Source: Pyrinomonadaceae bacterium
GTDB taxonomy: Bacteria > Acidobacteriota > Blastocatellia > Pyrinomonadales > Pyrinomonadaceae
DNA: 64,000 nucleotides
Assembly: GCA_017983495.1 (NCBI GenBank)
Contig: JAGOBH010000002.1
Coordinates: forward strand, 496,001-560,000
Direction of reading: 5' to 3'
The first letter of the stretch is position 1, and every line of letters starts with the position of its first letter. Under the pieces are notes generated by a model that ran no database searches, had not been told where the DNA came from, and saw nothing but the letters and a program-made list of their open reading frames with translations. Below, one piece after another: positions 45,653-54,697 of this stretch. A program made the translations under genes and the position numbers.

Positions 45653-46564
45653 ATGAATAAACAAATTGGGCGACTTATGATTTTGTCGCTGTTGGTCGTT
45701 GGATTAATTTCCACAAATACGCTTGCGCAGAAGGGCAAGCCCGCTGTTAAGACCGCAAAGCCGATAATTTTCGCCGTTCTCAATGACGGCAAGACCGTTG
45801 AACCGCTGGCGTATGTCAATCGCGGCAAGCTTGAGAATCCGGTAAATGGCAGCGATGACAGCGGTATCGTGACTGCATTCGGCAAAAGCTACTACAAACC
45901 CGGAACCGCCTATAAGATGATCTTTGGCGGATCGAACGCAGGGACGGTCAAGATCAAATCGTCCGACCCAAAGGCAGAGTGCAGTTCGAACATGGCGGAC
46001 GTTGCGTCGGTCTCATCGAAGACCACACTCCGCGGTATGGTGATGGCTCTTGCGACAAACGCGGCGGTCTCAAATAAGGCTGCGTCCTATCGCAGAAAGC
46101 CGACACCGGCGGAGCGTAGCGAATTTGAGGCTCTCGTGCGATCGGTGTTTGTTAAGAACAAACTCACTCCTAAGGAGCTGAAATCGCAGAACCTCACAGC
46201 TTTGGACGTCAATAATGACGGCAAGGCTGAGCTTGTTGGCACCTACTGGATCGATGTTGACCGAAAGACCCGCGGACTTGTATTTATGATCGCGGACAAA
46301 GGCTCCAACGGTAAATACGTCGCCGGTCACAGCGATTATCGGTCGATCGACGAAGAGGGAACCATGAGCGGCGATATCAAGAACGTGGACGAAGGCGTAT
46401 ATCACGAGATGCTGCTCGACGTTTTCGATTATGATGGCGACGGCACGGCTGAGATCTTTACTTACGTCCAGTCGTTCGAAGGTGCGGGATTCACCGCGTA
46501 TAAGCGCGATAGCGGAAAGTGGACGAACGCCTACGAGTTCTCCAATTACCACTGCGGCTATTAA
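45653..46564 (+). CDS. Secreted protein with FG-GAP/VCBS-like calcium loops
   Basis: A 303-residue protein with a signal peptide (1-25, ending TLAQ). The C-terminal half has two Asp/Asn-rich loops of the EF-hand-like FG-GAP kind, LDVNNDGKAELVG (about 185) and DYDGDGTAEIF (about 262), where Ca is probably bound. The N-terminal half (residues 40-130) is a separate small domain. Function unknown. It is followed by a clear terminator. Confidence 0.65.
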   Translation: MNKQIGRLMILSLLVVGLISTNTLAQKGKPAVKTAKPIIFAVLNDGKTVEPLAYVNRGKLENPVNGSDDSGIVTAFGKSYYKPGTAYKMIFGGSNAGTVKIKSSDPKAECSSNMADVASVSSKTTLRGMVMALATNAAVSNKAASYRRKPTPAERSEFEALVRSVFVKNKLTPKELKSQNLTALDVNNDGKAELVGTYWIDVDRKTRGLVFMIADKGSNGKYVAGHSDYRSIDEEGTMSGDIKNVDEGVYHEMLLDVFDYDGDGTAEIFTYVQSFEGAGFTAYKRDSGKWTNAYEFSNYHCGY

Positions 46565-46604
46565 GCCGCTGCTGCCTTCTAAACTTCATTTTTTCCTCCT
46601 CAGA

Positions 46605-46639
46605 TGTTAAGTTCATACTTTGGACTTAACATTTTTTTT
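46605..46639 (+). terminator. Rho-independent terminator
   Basis: TGTTAAGT (46605-46612) and ACTTAACA (46624-46631) form an 8-bp stem, followed by eight T residues (46632-46639). It ends transcripts of the calcium-loop protein gene upstream. Confidence 0.85.
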
Positions 46640-46655
46640 GACGCGTTGATCAAAT

Positions 46656-48200
46656 ATGAATTTGCTGATCAGAAGGTTGTTGTGTGTTTTCGCTCTTGGC
46701 GGTTTGGTGACCGTTTCGATGGCTCAGGTCCCTCAAGACAGCTTTCCGGTGAAACGTGCGGAATCTGCCGAGCAATGGCGTCGTGACGGCTGGAATGCCC
46801 TCGAAAGTGCCAAGAGCGTCAAGCAGCGGAAAGGCAAAGCCAAGAATGTCATCCTCTTTATCGGTGACGGAATGGGCGTGTCGACATTGACCGCCGCACG
46901 AATATTTGAGGGACAGATGCGTGGCGAGAGCGGCGAAGAAAATCGCCTGAGTTTCGAGGAATTTCCGTTCTCGGCTCTTTCCAAAACGTACAGTGCCAAC
47001 CAGCAGACCTCAGACTCGGCACCGACAATGAGTGCGATAATATCGGGCGTTAAGACTGACGAGGGGATAATCTCTGTCGATCAGCGAGTTCAGTTCAACA
47101 ACTACAAAACGGTCAAAGGTAACGAGACCAAGACTCTGCTCGAGTATGCCGAGGAATCGGGCCGTTCGACCGGAGTGGTGTCGACCGCACGCTTGACTCA
47201 CGCCACGCCTGCGGCTTGTTATGCACATACAGCGTCGCGTGATTGGGAATCTGACGCAGACATATTCACCCGAAGCAAGGACGCATATGAGGCGAAGTTC
47301 CCGGATATCGCCAGACAAATGATCGAGTTTCCATACGGCGACGGATTAGAGGTGGCTCTAGGCGGCGGTCGATCCAAGTTCATACCTAAAGAAGTAGTTG
47401 ACCCCGAATACTCAGATAAAAAGGGTGAACGATTGGATTCCCGTGACCTTACCCGCGAATGGACTAGTAAATATAAGGATTCGGCGTTCGTTTGGAATAA
47501 GTCGCAATTTGACGCGATCGATGCAAAGCGAACAAAGCATCTTTTTGGCCTGTTCGAGCCGTCGCACATGAAATATGAACACGACCGGCTCAAGAATCCG
47601 GCGGAAGAGCCTTCGCTCGCGGACATGACGTCAAAAGCGATCGATATCCTGTCGAACAACAAAAAGGGATATTTCCTGATGGTCGAAGGCGGCCGAATCG
47701 ATCACGCCCATCACGACGGCAACGCCTATCGTGCATTAAAGGACACAGTGGCACTTTCCGATGCTGTCAGAAAGGCGGTGAGCAAGGTCAACCTCGACGA
47801 CACGCTTATTGTAGTAACTGCCGATCACAGCCACACGTTTTTTATTCAGGGCTATCCGGCACGCGGAAATAACATTCTTGGCCTGGTTAAAGAGATCGGC
47901 AGTAATGGCGAGCTTGAGGATAGTTTTAAGACGGATCGAGACAAAAAGACGTATTCGACGCTCGGTTACGCGAACGGCCTTGGGGCTCGTGGAGCAACAC
48001 GTCCGGTGCTGAGCCAGGAGATGGTTACCGATCCTGATTACAAACAGGAAGCGAATATTCCAATGACATCCGAAACGCACGCAGGCGAAGATGTTGCTAT
48101 CTTTGCAATGGGAGTGAATGCTCACCTTATTCGTGGTTCAATGGAAGAAAATTGGATCTTTTACGTAATGGCGGATGCCTTGCGGCTGGGGCGGAAATGA
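46656..48200 (+). CDS. Secreted alkaline phosphatase
   Basis: A 514-residue protein with a signal peptide (1-22). The first zinc/Mg motif is LFIGDGMGVSTL (about 67-78), the phosphorylated serine is in TSDSAPTMSAIISG (about 115-128), and metal ligands follow in EGGRIDHAHHDGNAY, VTADHSHTF and SETHAGEDVAIF. This is the PhoA-type alkaline phosphatase superfamily, which releases phosphate from esters in the periplasm. No pho box was identified upstream. Its stop overlaps the fmt start (ATGA). Confidence 0.92.
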   Translation: MNLLIRRLLCVFALGGLVTVSMAQVPQDSFPVKRAESAEQWRRDGWNALESAKSVKQRKGKAKNVILFIGDGMGVSTLTAARIFEGQMRGESGEENRLSFEEFPFSALSKTYSANQQTSDSAPTMSAIISGVKTDEGIISVDQRVQFNNYKTVKGNETKTLLEYAEESGRSTGVVSTARLTHATPAACYAHTASRDWESDADIFTRSKDAYEAKFPDIARQMIEFPYGDGLEVALGGGRSKFIPKEVVDPEYSDKKGERLDSRDLTREWTSKYKDSAFVWNKSQFDAIDAKRTKHLFGLFEPSHMKYEHDRLKNPAEEPSLADMTSKAIDILSNNKKGYFLMVEGGRIDHAHHDGNAYRALKDTVALSDAVRKAVSKVNLDDTLIVVTADHSHTFFIQGYPARGNNILGLVKEIGSNGELEDSFKTDRDKKTYSTLGYANGLGARGATRPVLSQEMVTDPDYKQEANIPMTSETHAGEDVAIFAMGVNAHLIRGSMEENWIFYVMADALRLGRK

Positions 48201-49120
48201 AGATCGTCTTCATGGGCACGCCGCAGGCGGCGGTGCCGTCACTAGAGCGGTGCATTTCGGACGGACATCAGATCGTCGCGGTTTATACTCAGCCTGATCG
48301 GCCGTCGGGCCGCGGAAACAAGATCACCTTTTCGCCCGTAAAAGAGTGTGCAATAACGAACGGATTGCCGGTGATCCAGCCGGTCAAGGTCAGAACGCCT
48401 GAGGCTCTTGCGGAATTTCGGTCGCATGACGCTGACGTGGCGGTCGTCGTCGCATATGGCAGGATCTTGCCGGAAACATTTTTGAACGCGTTCCCGCTCG
48501 GTGCGATCAACGTGCATTTTTCGCTGCTTCCAAAATATCGCGGAGCGGCACCTGTTAACTGGGCAATTGCAAACGGCGAAACAGAAACCGGCGTGACGAC
48601 AATGCAGATGGATGCTGGATTGGACACCGGTGCTATACTCTTACAAACCGCGATAGAAATCGGTAGCGACGAAACGGCAATTGAGCTGATGACAGCATTG
48701 TCGCAGGTCGGGGCGGATCTTTTGTCGGAAACGCTGAGATCGGCCGGGTCGATCGAACCGCGAGAACAAGATCACTCGCAAGCAACACTTGCACCTATTA
48801 TGAATAAGGACGACGGACGAATCGACTGGACTAGAAATTCCCGAGAAGTCTTTGATCGGATCCGGGCATTTCAGCCGTTTCCGACAAGCTTCACCTTTCT
48901 GGGCGATGCAAAGCTGACAATTTGGAAGGCGGAACTTGGCCCGCAAACTAGGGAGGCTCCGGGCACCATTACCGCGGCGAGGGGCGATGAACTGATCGTA
49001 GCTTGCGGCGGTAAAAGCTCGATCTCGGTGCGTGAGATCCAGGCCGAAGGGAAGCGGCGTGTGGCGGTGCGTGACTTTTTGAACGGAGCAAAGCTGAAGG
49101 TAGGCGAAGTTTTAACTTGA
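48197..49120 (+). CDS. fmt: Methionyl-tRNA formyltransferase
   Basis: Formylates initiator Met-tRNA with 10-formyl-THF. The start at ATG 48197 (MKIVFMGTPQAAV) overlaps the alkaline phosphatase stop by four bases and gives 307 residues; a frame open from 48152 is not used. NVHFSLLPKYRGAAPVNWAI is the signature with the catalytic Asn/His/Asp, and TGVTTMQMDAGLDTG is the family loop. The C-terminal tRNA-binding domain is complete. fmt-trhO-rsmB form a tight cluster on one strand. Confidence 0.96.
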   Translation: MKIVFMGTPQAAVPSLERCISDGHQIVAVYTQPDRPSGRGNKITFSPVKECAITNGLPVIQPVKVRTPEALAEFRSHDADVAVVVAYGRILPETFLNAFPLGAINVHFSLLPKYRGAAPVNWAIANGETETGVTTMQMDAGLDTGAILLQTAIEIGSDETAIELMTALSQVGADLLSETLRSAGSIEPREQDHSQATLAPIMNKDDGRIDWTRNSREVFDRIRAFQPFPTSFTFLGDAKLTIWKAELGPQTREAPGTITAARGDELIVACGGKSSISVREIQAEGKRRVAVRDFLNGAKLKVGEVLT

Positions 49121-49129
49121 TCCGGAACA

Positions 49130-49909
49130 ATGGTTAAACAATACGAGATCATCACTTTTTACGAGTTCAAAAAGCTTGCCGAAGTCGGCGAGCTTTCTGA
49201 ATTGCGTGAAGAGATCACCGCCGCGATGGCTGAATTCGGTATTCGGGGTACCGTAATACTAGCCGATGAAGGGTTTAATTCGACCGTCTGCGGACCGCCC
49301 GAGCGCATCCGCTCGTTCGTTCAAGCTGCGAATCGCATTCTTGAGACCACTCTCGTCATCAAGTCGTCATTTCACGAGGAAGTACCTTTTCGAAAGATCG
49401 ACGTCAAAATAAAGCCCGAGATCGTCACGCTTAAAAAAAGGGTCGACATTTCACTCGGTGAAGGTACACACGTTGATCCCAACGAGTGGAATTCGATCAT
49501 TTCGGATGAATCGACCATCGTCCTCGACACACGTAACGACTACGAATATCGCAACGGTACATTTCGACGTGCCTTGAATCCGGGAACTGAAAAGTTCAGC
49601 GAACTGCCGGACTTTGTTGAGCAGCACTTCGATCCAGCGAAGCACAAAAATATCGCGATGTTTTGTACTGGCGGCATCCGATGTGAGAAGTTTGCACCCT
49701 ACATGAAGCAGTTGGGCTTTGAGAATATATATCAGCTAGACGGCGGCATTCTTAAGTATCTCGAAGTCACCGCCCCCGAGGAGTCGCTTTGGGAAGGCGA
49801 GTGTTTTGTATTCGATGACCGCCGCACCGTCGACGAAAGTCTCGAAAAGGGTAAAGCTCCGGATCTGTCGCAGATACCGCTTGCGAAGCGCCAAACTGCT
49901 CAAGAGTAA
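49130..49909 (+). CDS. trhO: tRNA U34 hydroxylase TrhO (rhodanese family)
   Basis: A 259-residue protein of the TrhO/YceA group, which makes 5-hydroxyuridine at the tRNA wobble position with oxygen. The N-terminal acylphosphatase-like domain (MVKQYEIITFYEFKK to about 90) is followed by a rhodanese domain with active-site loop CTGGIRCEKFAPYM (about 184-197). The loop matches YceA (CTGGIRCEK). The C-terminal extension is shorter than in E. coli. It lies ten bases after fmt and five before rsmB. Confidence 0.9.
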   Translation: MVKQYEIITFYEFKKLAEVGELSELREEITAAMAEFGIRGTVILADEGFNSTVCGPPERIRSFVQAANRILETTLVIKSSFHEEVPFRKIDVKIKPEIVTLKKRVDISLGEGTHVDPNEWNSIISDESTIVLDTRNDYEYRNGTFRRALNPGTEKFSELPDFVEQHFDPAKHKNIAMFCTGGIRCEKFAPYMKQLGFENIYQLDGGILKYLEVTAPEESLWEGECFVFDDRRTVDESLEKGKAPDLSQIPLAKRQTAQE

Positions 49910-49913
49910 ATCA

Positions 49914-51194
49914 ATGTCAATTTCACCCGCCAGGCTTGCTGCCTTTCGATCGCTGTTGGCCATTGAGACCGAGGGGGCATTTTCCTCTGACGCCCTCGCA
50001 GTTGTTGAACCCGAACTCGGTGAAAAGGATCGTTCGCTCTGCCACGAACTTGTTCTGGGTTCGCTGCGCCGGCAGATATATCTTGATCGCCTGATCGACA
50101 AATTGGCCCGAGGGAAAAAGCTCGATCCTGTGGTTCGAATATCATTACGCCTCGGCATCTATCAACTTTTATTTCTGAATAAGGTTCCTGATTATTCGGC
50201 GATCAACGAAAGTGTTGAACTTGTGCGTCGGGCAAAAAAGGTATCGGCAACCGGATTTGTTAATGCCATACTGCGACGGCTGACGCGTGAGCGGGTCGAG
50301 CCGGATCGCACCGACGAAACCGATCAAGTGGTCTTGATGACATCGCATCCGCGTTGGTTGATCGAACGTTGGACGAAGGAATTTGGACTTGATTCCGCAC
50401 GACAGATCGCGGTGGCCAATAACGAAATACCCCCGATCGCGTTTCGTGCGACCAACAAAACCGGAGCGATAGAACTCGACCATTTTGGCAAGAAATCTGA
50501 AGTAGTCGCCGGTTGTTACCTTCCCAATGGGATCTCGACCGAATTGCGCGAGCTTGAAGCATCTGGAAATATCTATTTTCAGGACGAGGCTTCGCAGATG
50601 GTGGCGTCGACAGTGCGAGTGTCATCCGGCGGACGGCTTTTGGATATATGTGCTTCCCCAGGCAGCAAGACGGGCCATATCGCCTACAATTCGACGGGTA
50701 TGATCGTGGCCGGTGACGTGCGCACGAATCGCGTTTCACTCTTGTGTGACAATCTCTCCCGTCAGGGTGTCAATAGTGTTTTTGTTTGTCAGCATGACGC
50801 AACTCGCGGTTTGCCGTTTGCCGATTCGAGCTTCGACATTGTTCTGATCGACGCGCCATGTAGCGGTACCGGGACGATACGGCATAATCCGGAGATCCGT
50901 TACAGGCTCGGTCCAGAGGATTTTAAGCGTCACGCGGATAAACAACTTACGATACTGAAAAATGCATCAAAGCTTGTGAAGATCGGCGGAAGGATTGTCT
51001 ACTCTACATGTTCGATTGAGCGTGTTGAGAACGAGGACGTCATACAGGGCTTTATCGCGGAAAACAGCTCATTTGAGCTCTTACCGCCAAATGTCAACCG
51101 GCAATTTATCACCGACGAAGGATTTGCACGGACTTTTCCCCATCGTGATAATATGGACGGTTTCTTTATCGCTGATATAAAACCTCTGGATTAG
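49914..51194 (+). CDS. rsmB: 16S rRNA (cytosine-967-C5)-methyltransferase
   Basis: Methylates C967 of 16S rRNA with SAM. The start at ATG 49914 gives 426 residues; a longer open frame overlaps trhO and is discarded. The N-terminal NusB-like RNA-binding domain (residues 1-125) is followed by the SAM methyltransferase domain with ICASPGSKTGH (SAM loop), the DAPCSGTGTIRHNPE motif holding the releasing Cys, and YSTCSIERVENED with the nucleophile Cys. Confidence 0.95.
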   Translation: MSISPARLAAFRSLLAIETEGAFSSDALAVVEPELGEKDRSLCHELVLGSLRRQIYLDRLIDKLARGKKLDPVVRISLRLGIYQLLFLNKVPDYSAINESVELVRRAKKVSATGFVNAILRRLTRERVEPDRTDETDQVVLMTSHPRWLIERWTKEFGLDSARQIAVANNEIPPIAFRATNKTGAIELDHFGKKSEVVAGCYLPNGISTELRELEASGNIYFQDEASQMVASTVRVSSGGRLLDICASPGSKTGHIAYNSTGMIVAGDVRTNRVSLLCDNLSRQGVNSVFVCQHDATRGLPFADSSFDIVLIDAPCSGTGTIRHNPEIRYRLGPEDFKRHADKQLTILKNASKLVKIGGRIVYSTCSIERVENEDVIQGFIAENSSFELLPPNVNRQFITDEGFARTFPHRDNMDGFFIADIKPLD

Positions 51195-51283
51195 ACGGCG
51201 TCGGACTCTTGTTCGGGTACATTGTTAGGCGAAAAAGTGTTAAACTTTCGTTTTGAATTTTTCGAGGTCCTTCGGTTTCGTTT

Positions 51284-51934
51284 ATGAGAGGAATCTCTGC
51301 AATTGGTAAGTTGATCGCCCTTGGCGTTTTAGCGATTTTCTTTTTCGGCGGCATGGCTGGCGTAATATATTTGTCGCTACAGGGATCGGTCATTCAAGTT
51401 CCCGAGATTACGGGTAAGAACTTTGCCGACAGCGAAAGGGAACTAGCGTCATTAGGGCTTAAGATAAAAAAGCGTGCGGATCGCGTCAGCGGCGACGCCC
51501 CGAATACGGTTATCGAGCAGCTTCCAAAACCGGGCGAAACTGTTAAGACCGGCCAGATGATCTATGTGGTGATCAGCAAAGGTGGTGGCGAGGGCGATAT
51601 TCCGCCGCCATCGTTGAAAAAGTCGACCGATGAAGACGACAGCGACAAGATCGAAGAGATGATCTCGGAAAAGCCTAAAAAACCTAAGGCAAATACCAAT
51701 TCAAATCGAAAGAAGGCCGAAACAACTAGGGACGTTGAGGGTAGTAACTCGAATTCAAACTCGGATTCGTCCGATGGTAATTCAAACAAAAGCGAGGGTG
51801 GAACGACCAATAATACAAGTGAAAAGCCAAACCGGAATACTCAGACTGTTCCGACTAAGCCTGGGACACCGTCGAATTCCAGCCGTCCAGGCACTGACCC
51901 ACGGCCAAAAACGCCTAATAGGCCGCAGAGGTAA
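51284..51934 (+). CDS. Single-pass PASTA-domain protein
   Basis: An N-terminal signal anchor (residues 8-32) is followed by one PASTA domain (about 38-100; VPEITGKNFADSERELASLG and QLPKPGETVKTGQMIYVVISKG). The rest is an Asn/Ser/Lys/Pro-rich disordered tail of 115 residues. PASTA domains bind peptidoglycan or beta-lactam-like fragments and are usually attached to PknB kinases or penicillin-binding proteins. No kinase is present here, so this may be a stand-alone cell-wall sensor or scaffold next to rpe. Confidence 0.8.
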   Translation: MRGISAIGKLIALGVLAIFFFGGMAGVIYLSLQGSVIQVPEITGKNFADSERELASLGLKIKKRADRVSGDAPNTVIEQLPKPGETVKTGQMIYVVISKGGGEGDIPPPSLKKSTDEDDSDKIEEMISEKPKKPKANTNSNRKKAETTRDVEGSNSNSNSDSSDGNSNKSEGGTTNNTSEKPNRNTQTVPTKPGTPSNSSRPGTDPRPKTPNRPQR

Positions 51935-51976
51935 GCAACGCACGGCAGTCAGCAGGCAACAAACGGAGAGATAAAG

Positions 51977-52645
51977 TTGGGTAACTTCGAATTAGCACCG
52001 TCGCTGCTTTCAGCGGATTTTACAAAGCTTGGCGACGAGATACGGGCGGTTTTGGCGGGCGGAGCGACAGTTTTGCACGTTGATGTAATGGACGGGCGAT
52101 TCGTCCCGAATATTACGATCGGATTGCCGGTGGTCAGATCGATCAGAAAGATGACCGATGCGATCATTGACACTCATCTGATGATCGTCGAACCCGGTCA
52201 GTATGCGGCTGAGTTTGCGAAAGCCGGGGCCGACATGGTCTCGGTCCATGTCGAGGCTGATGCTCATTTGCACCGGACTCTTTCTTCGATACGTGAAGCC
52301 GGAGCCCGGGCGGGAATAGCGATCAATCCGTCGACGCCGCTATCGGCTATCGACGAGGCTTTGCAATATGCGGATTTTGTTCTCGTAATGTCGGTGAACC
52401 CCGGGTTTGGCGGCCAGCGTTTCATATCGCCGGTGCTAGACAAGGTCAAACGGCTTAAGGTTATGATCGCGGATCGCGGACTCGCAACGCGGATCGAGAT
52501 CGACGGCGGCGTCGATGCCGATAACATTGCTGAGATCGTCCGTGCCGGAGCCGACATTTTGGTAGCAGGTTCGGCAGTTTATGGCGGCGGCGACCCAGCG
52601 ACGGCTGCCCGAGACCTTATCGATAAGGGGACAGAATGGGTTTAG
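51977..52645 (+). CDS. rpe: Ribulose-phosphate 3-epimerase
   Basis: Interconverts ribulose 5-phosphate and xylulose 5-phosphate. A TIM barrel of 222 residues with LLSADFTKLGDEI, the metal/acid-base motif HVDVMDGRFVPNITIG, DTHLMIVEPG, VLVMSVNPGFGGQRF and EIDGGVDADNI. It begins with TTG (51977), with a good Shine-Dalgarno GGAGAG before it; no ATG is near. The gene is in the run rsmB-PASTA-rpe-bamD-like. Confidence 0.96.
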   Translation: MGNFELAPSLLSADFTKLGDEIRAVLAGGATVLHVDVMDGRFVPNITIGLPVVRSIRKMTDAIIDTHLMIVEPGQYAAEFAKAGADMVSVHVEADAHLHRTLSSIREAGARAGIAINPSTPLSAIDEALQYADFVLVMSVNPGFGGQRFISPVLDKVKRLKVMIADRGLATRIEIDGGVDADNIAEIVRAGADILVAGSAVYGGGDPATAARDLIDKGTEWV

Positions 52646-52678
52646 TTGGCGGGTGTAAGAATTAGCTTTTGAGGAATT

Positions 52679-54211
52679 ATGGTTAGATCTAAAAATATCG
52701 CGGTTGTTCTATCGTTTTTATCGCTCATGTTGTTCACGATATCGACAACGGCGCAAAAGCCGTTGGACGGCAGTGAATCGCAGCGGCTCGATGTCATGCG
52801 TGACAAGTTGGATCGCATGAAGCGGTCGCTTGGTGCGGCGGCTGCCGGATTGAAAGATGAGAACAAGGGCGAGAAGTCGAAAAAGAACGATAAGGAAAAC
52901 CTCGATACACCGCTTGGCCGTATACTTTCGCTTGAAAAGGAATCGGGTCGTTTGCTGTCCGATGTCAATAATCTTAAGGGTAAGGTCGATCGCGGCGAAA
53001 AGCACGAAAAATCGGAAGTCGATTCGCTAGAGCAAGCAGTTTCCGAACTGCAGGCACGTGTCGAAAAAGTGCAGATGGATACCGCGACGGCAAGGGCCAA
53101 TCCGGACTCAAGGGTCGGACAGGCACGCGAGGTCAAAAAGAAAAAGAAATTTCTCGGGATTTTCGGCGGTGGCGGTGGCAATGATGAGTACGATGAATTG
53201 ATGGGCAACGTGATTCCCGGTCGTGATCGGGAGCTATTCATCGTAGCTACCCGCGAGGTGCGCAAACGCAACTACGACGTCGGCCGCCTCCTATTCCAGA
53301 CGATCATCACTACATACCCGGATTCGCAGTATCTGCCGATGTCAAAATTGGCCGTGGCCGACTCGTTCTTTCTCGAGGGCTCGACAAGCGCATTGATCCA
53401 GGCGATCGCCGCTTATCAGGACTGGCTGACGTTTTTCCCGACGCATCCGCTTGCGGACCGAGTGGTGCTGAAGATCGCCGAAGCAGAGATGCGTCAGATC
53501 GGTCTTCCTGACCGTGACGCAACCAGGGCAAAGCGTGCTGAGACCCGCCTCAAGGCTCTACTTCAGCAGTATCCGAATTCTATATTGCGGACCGAGGCTC
53601 AGACCCGGTTGAACGAGGTTCAGGATAATCTTGGGCTTCATAATCTCTACATCGCCAATTATTACTACATTCTCTCCGTCGAGCAGAAAAAGGGTGGACT
53701 AAAGGGTGCTCAGTCGCGATACCGTGAGATCCTCGAAAAATATCCGAATTTCAAGTTCATGGACGAGGTACTCTTCAAGATCGCGGTTACTTACCAGCTC
53801 GAAGAAGAGACCGACCAGGCTGCACGATATTATCAGAACATCGTGTCGGATTTTCCGAACAGCGATTACGTTGGTAAGGCTAAAGAGCAGCTCGAATTGA
53901 TAGGTGCGACGATTCCTGCTACGAACCCCGAGCGTGCCAGCGTCCTGCCGCCCGAAGACGTGTCGTTCTTTAAGAATTTTCGTAATCAGTTTTTTGGTGT
54001 GTACCCGATGACGATTGACAAGAACGGCGTGCTGATGACGAAGGATTTCGAAAAGGAGACCTTTGAGTTGATCGATCAGATCATTGAAAACCAGGGTGAT
54101 ATTCTTGTAAATCAGATCCCGAAAGCTCTGACCACCGTCATTTCTCAGCGTCAGCCTGCTCCGCAGGCTCCGCCGCCGACGGCCGTACCGGTAGCGACCC
54201 CACAGAAGTAG
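52679..54211 (+). CDS. BamD-like outer-membrane assembly lipoprotein/TPR protein with long N-terminal coiled coil
   Basis: An exported protein (hydrophobic start at residues 6-24) with an N-terminal coiled coil (25-150), a Gly/Lys linker, then TPR-like repeats of the BamD/YfiO kind (about 185-420; RLLFQTIITTYPDSQYLPMSKLAVADSFF, QYPNSILRTEAQTRL and EKYPNFKFMDEVLFKIAVTY). No lipobox Cys was seen at the signal end. BamD proteins hold the beta-barrel assembly complex. At 510 residues it is twice the length of BamD, so this may be a related scaffold. A good GAGGAA Shine-Dalgarno precedes the ATG. Confidence 0.75.
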   Translation: MVRSKNIAVVLSFLSLMLFTISTTAQKPLDGSESQRLDVMRDKLDRMKRSLGAAAAGLKDENKGEKSKKNDKENLDTPLGRILSLEKESGRLLSDVNNLKGKVDRGEKHEKSEVDSLEQAVSELQARVEKVQMDTATARANPDSRVGQAREVKKKKKFLGIFGGGGGNDEYDELMGNVIPGRDRELFIVATREVRKRNYDVGRLLFQTIITTYPDSQYLPMSKLAVADSFFLEGSTSALIQAIAAYQDWLTFFPTHPLADRVVLKIAEAEMRQIGLPDRDATRAKRAETRLKALLQQYPNSILRTEAQTRLNEVQDNLGLHNLYIANYYYILSVEQKKGGLKGAQSRYREILEKYPNFKFMDEVLFKIAVTYQLEEETDQAARYYQNIVSDFPNSDYVGKAKEQLELIGATIPATNPERASVLPPEDVSFFKNFRNQFFGVYPMTIDKNGVLMTKDFEKETFELIDQIIENQGDILVNQIPKALTTVISQRQPAPQAPPPTAVPVATPQK

Positions 54212-54214
54212 CCG

Positions 54215-54688
54215 ATGGACGAGTTGGATCCGGAACTGAGTCGTGCAGTTGACGTTCGATACAGGCGAACGGTTAGGACCTATTTCCTTTTTATTCTAGT
54301 AAGCGCCGCAACAGCCGTGGCAGGCTCAATGATGGTGCCGCCAGTCTCATCAGCGGGTACTACGGTTACAATGCCTATTTGGGTGCTGGTTTTCTTCCTG
54401 GCTGTTTCTGCGATAGTCGCCCGAAGATTCCTAACACGCTGGGAACGGTTGCGGGATATTAAACTGCTGCGTGGCTTCGAAGGCCTACTGTCTGCATTAC
54501 AATTCAATATTATCGCGATCTCTGCGATGTCGCTGCTTATCGTCGTTGCCGGTGTGGCATCAGGAATATATTCCGCAGACCGCGGAGATGTATTTCGCTC
54601 CGTAGTAATATCTCTGATCGTGTTTGCTTTAAATTTTCCCCGGCTCTCCACTTGGAAGACCATTGCGTCCAATCTTAAAGACGTTTAG
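54215..54688 (+). CDS. Integral membrane protein, four helices, unknown function
   Basis: A 157-residue protein with four hydrophobic helices (about 22-44, 54-72, 92-116 and 127-145) and a positively charged inner loop (RRFLTRWERLRDIKLLR). No family was recognised. It starts three bases after the BamD-like gene and ends ten bases before the TPR gene, so it is part of the same transcript. Confidence 0.65.
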   Translation: MDELDPELSRAVDVRYRRTVRTYFLFILVSAATAVAGSMMVPPVSSAGTTVTMPIWVLVFFLAVSAIVARRFLTRWERLRDIKLLRGFEGLLSALQFNIIAISAMSLLIVVAGVASGIYSADRGDVFRSVVISLIVFALNFPRLSTWKTIASNLKDV

Positions 54689-54697
54689 TCCATACCT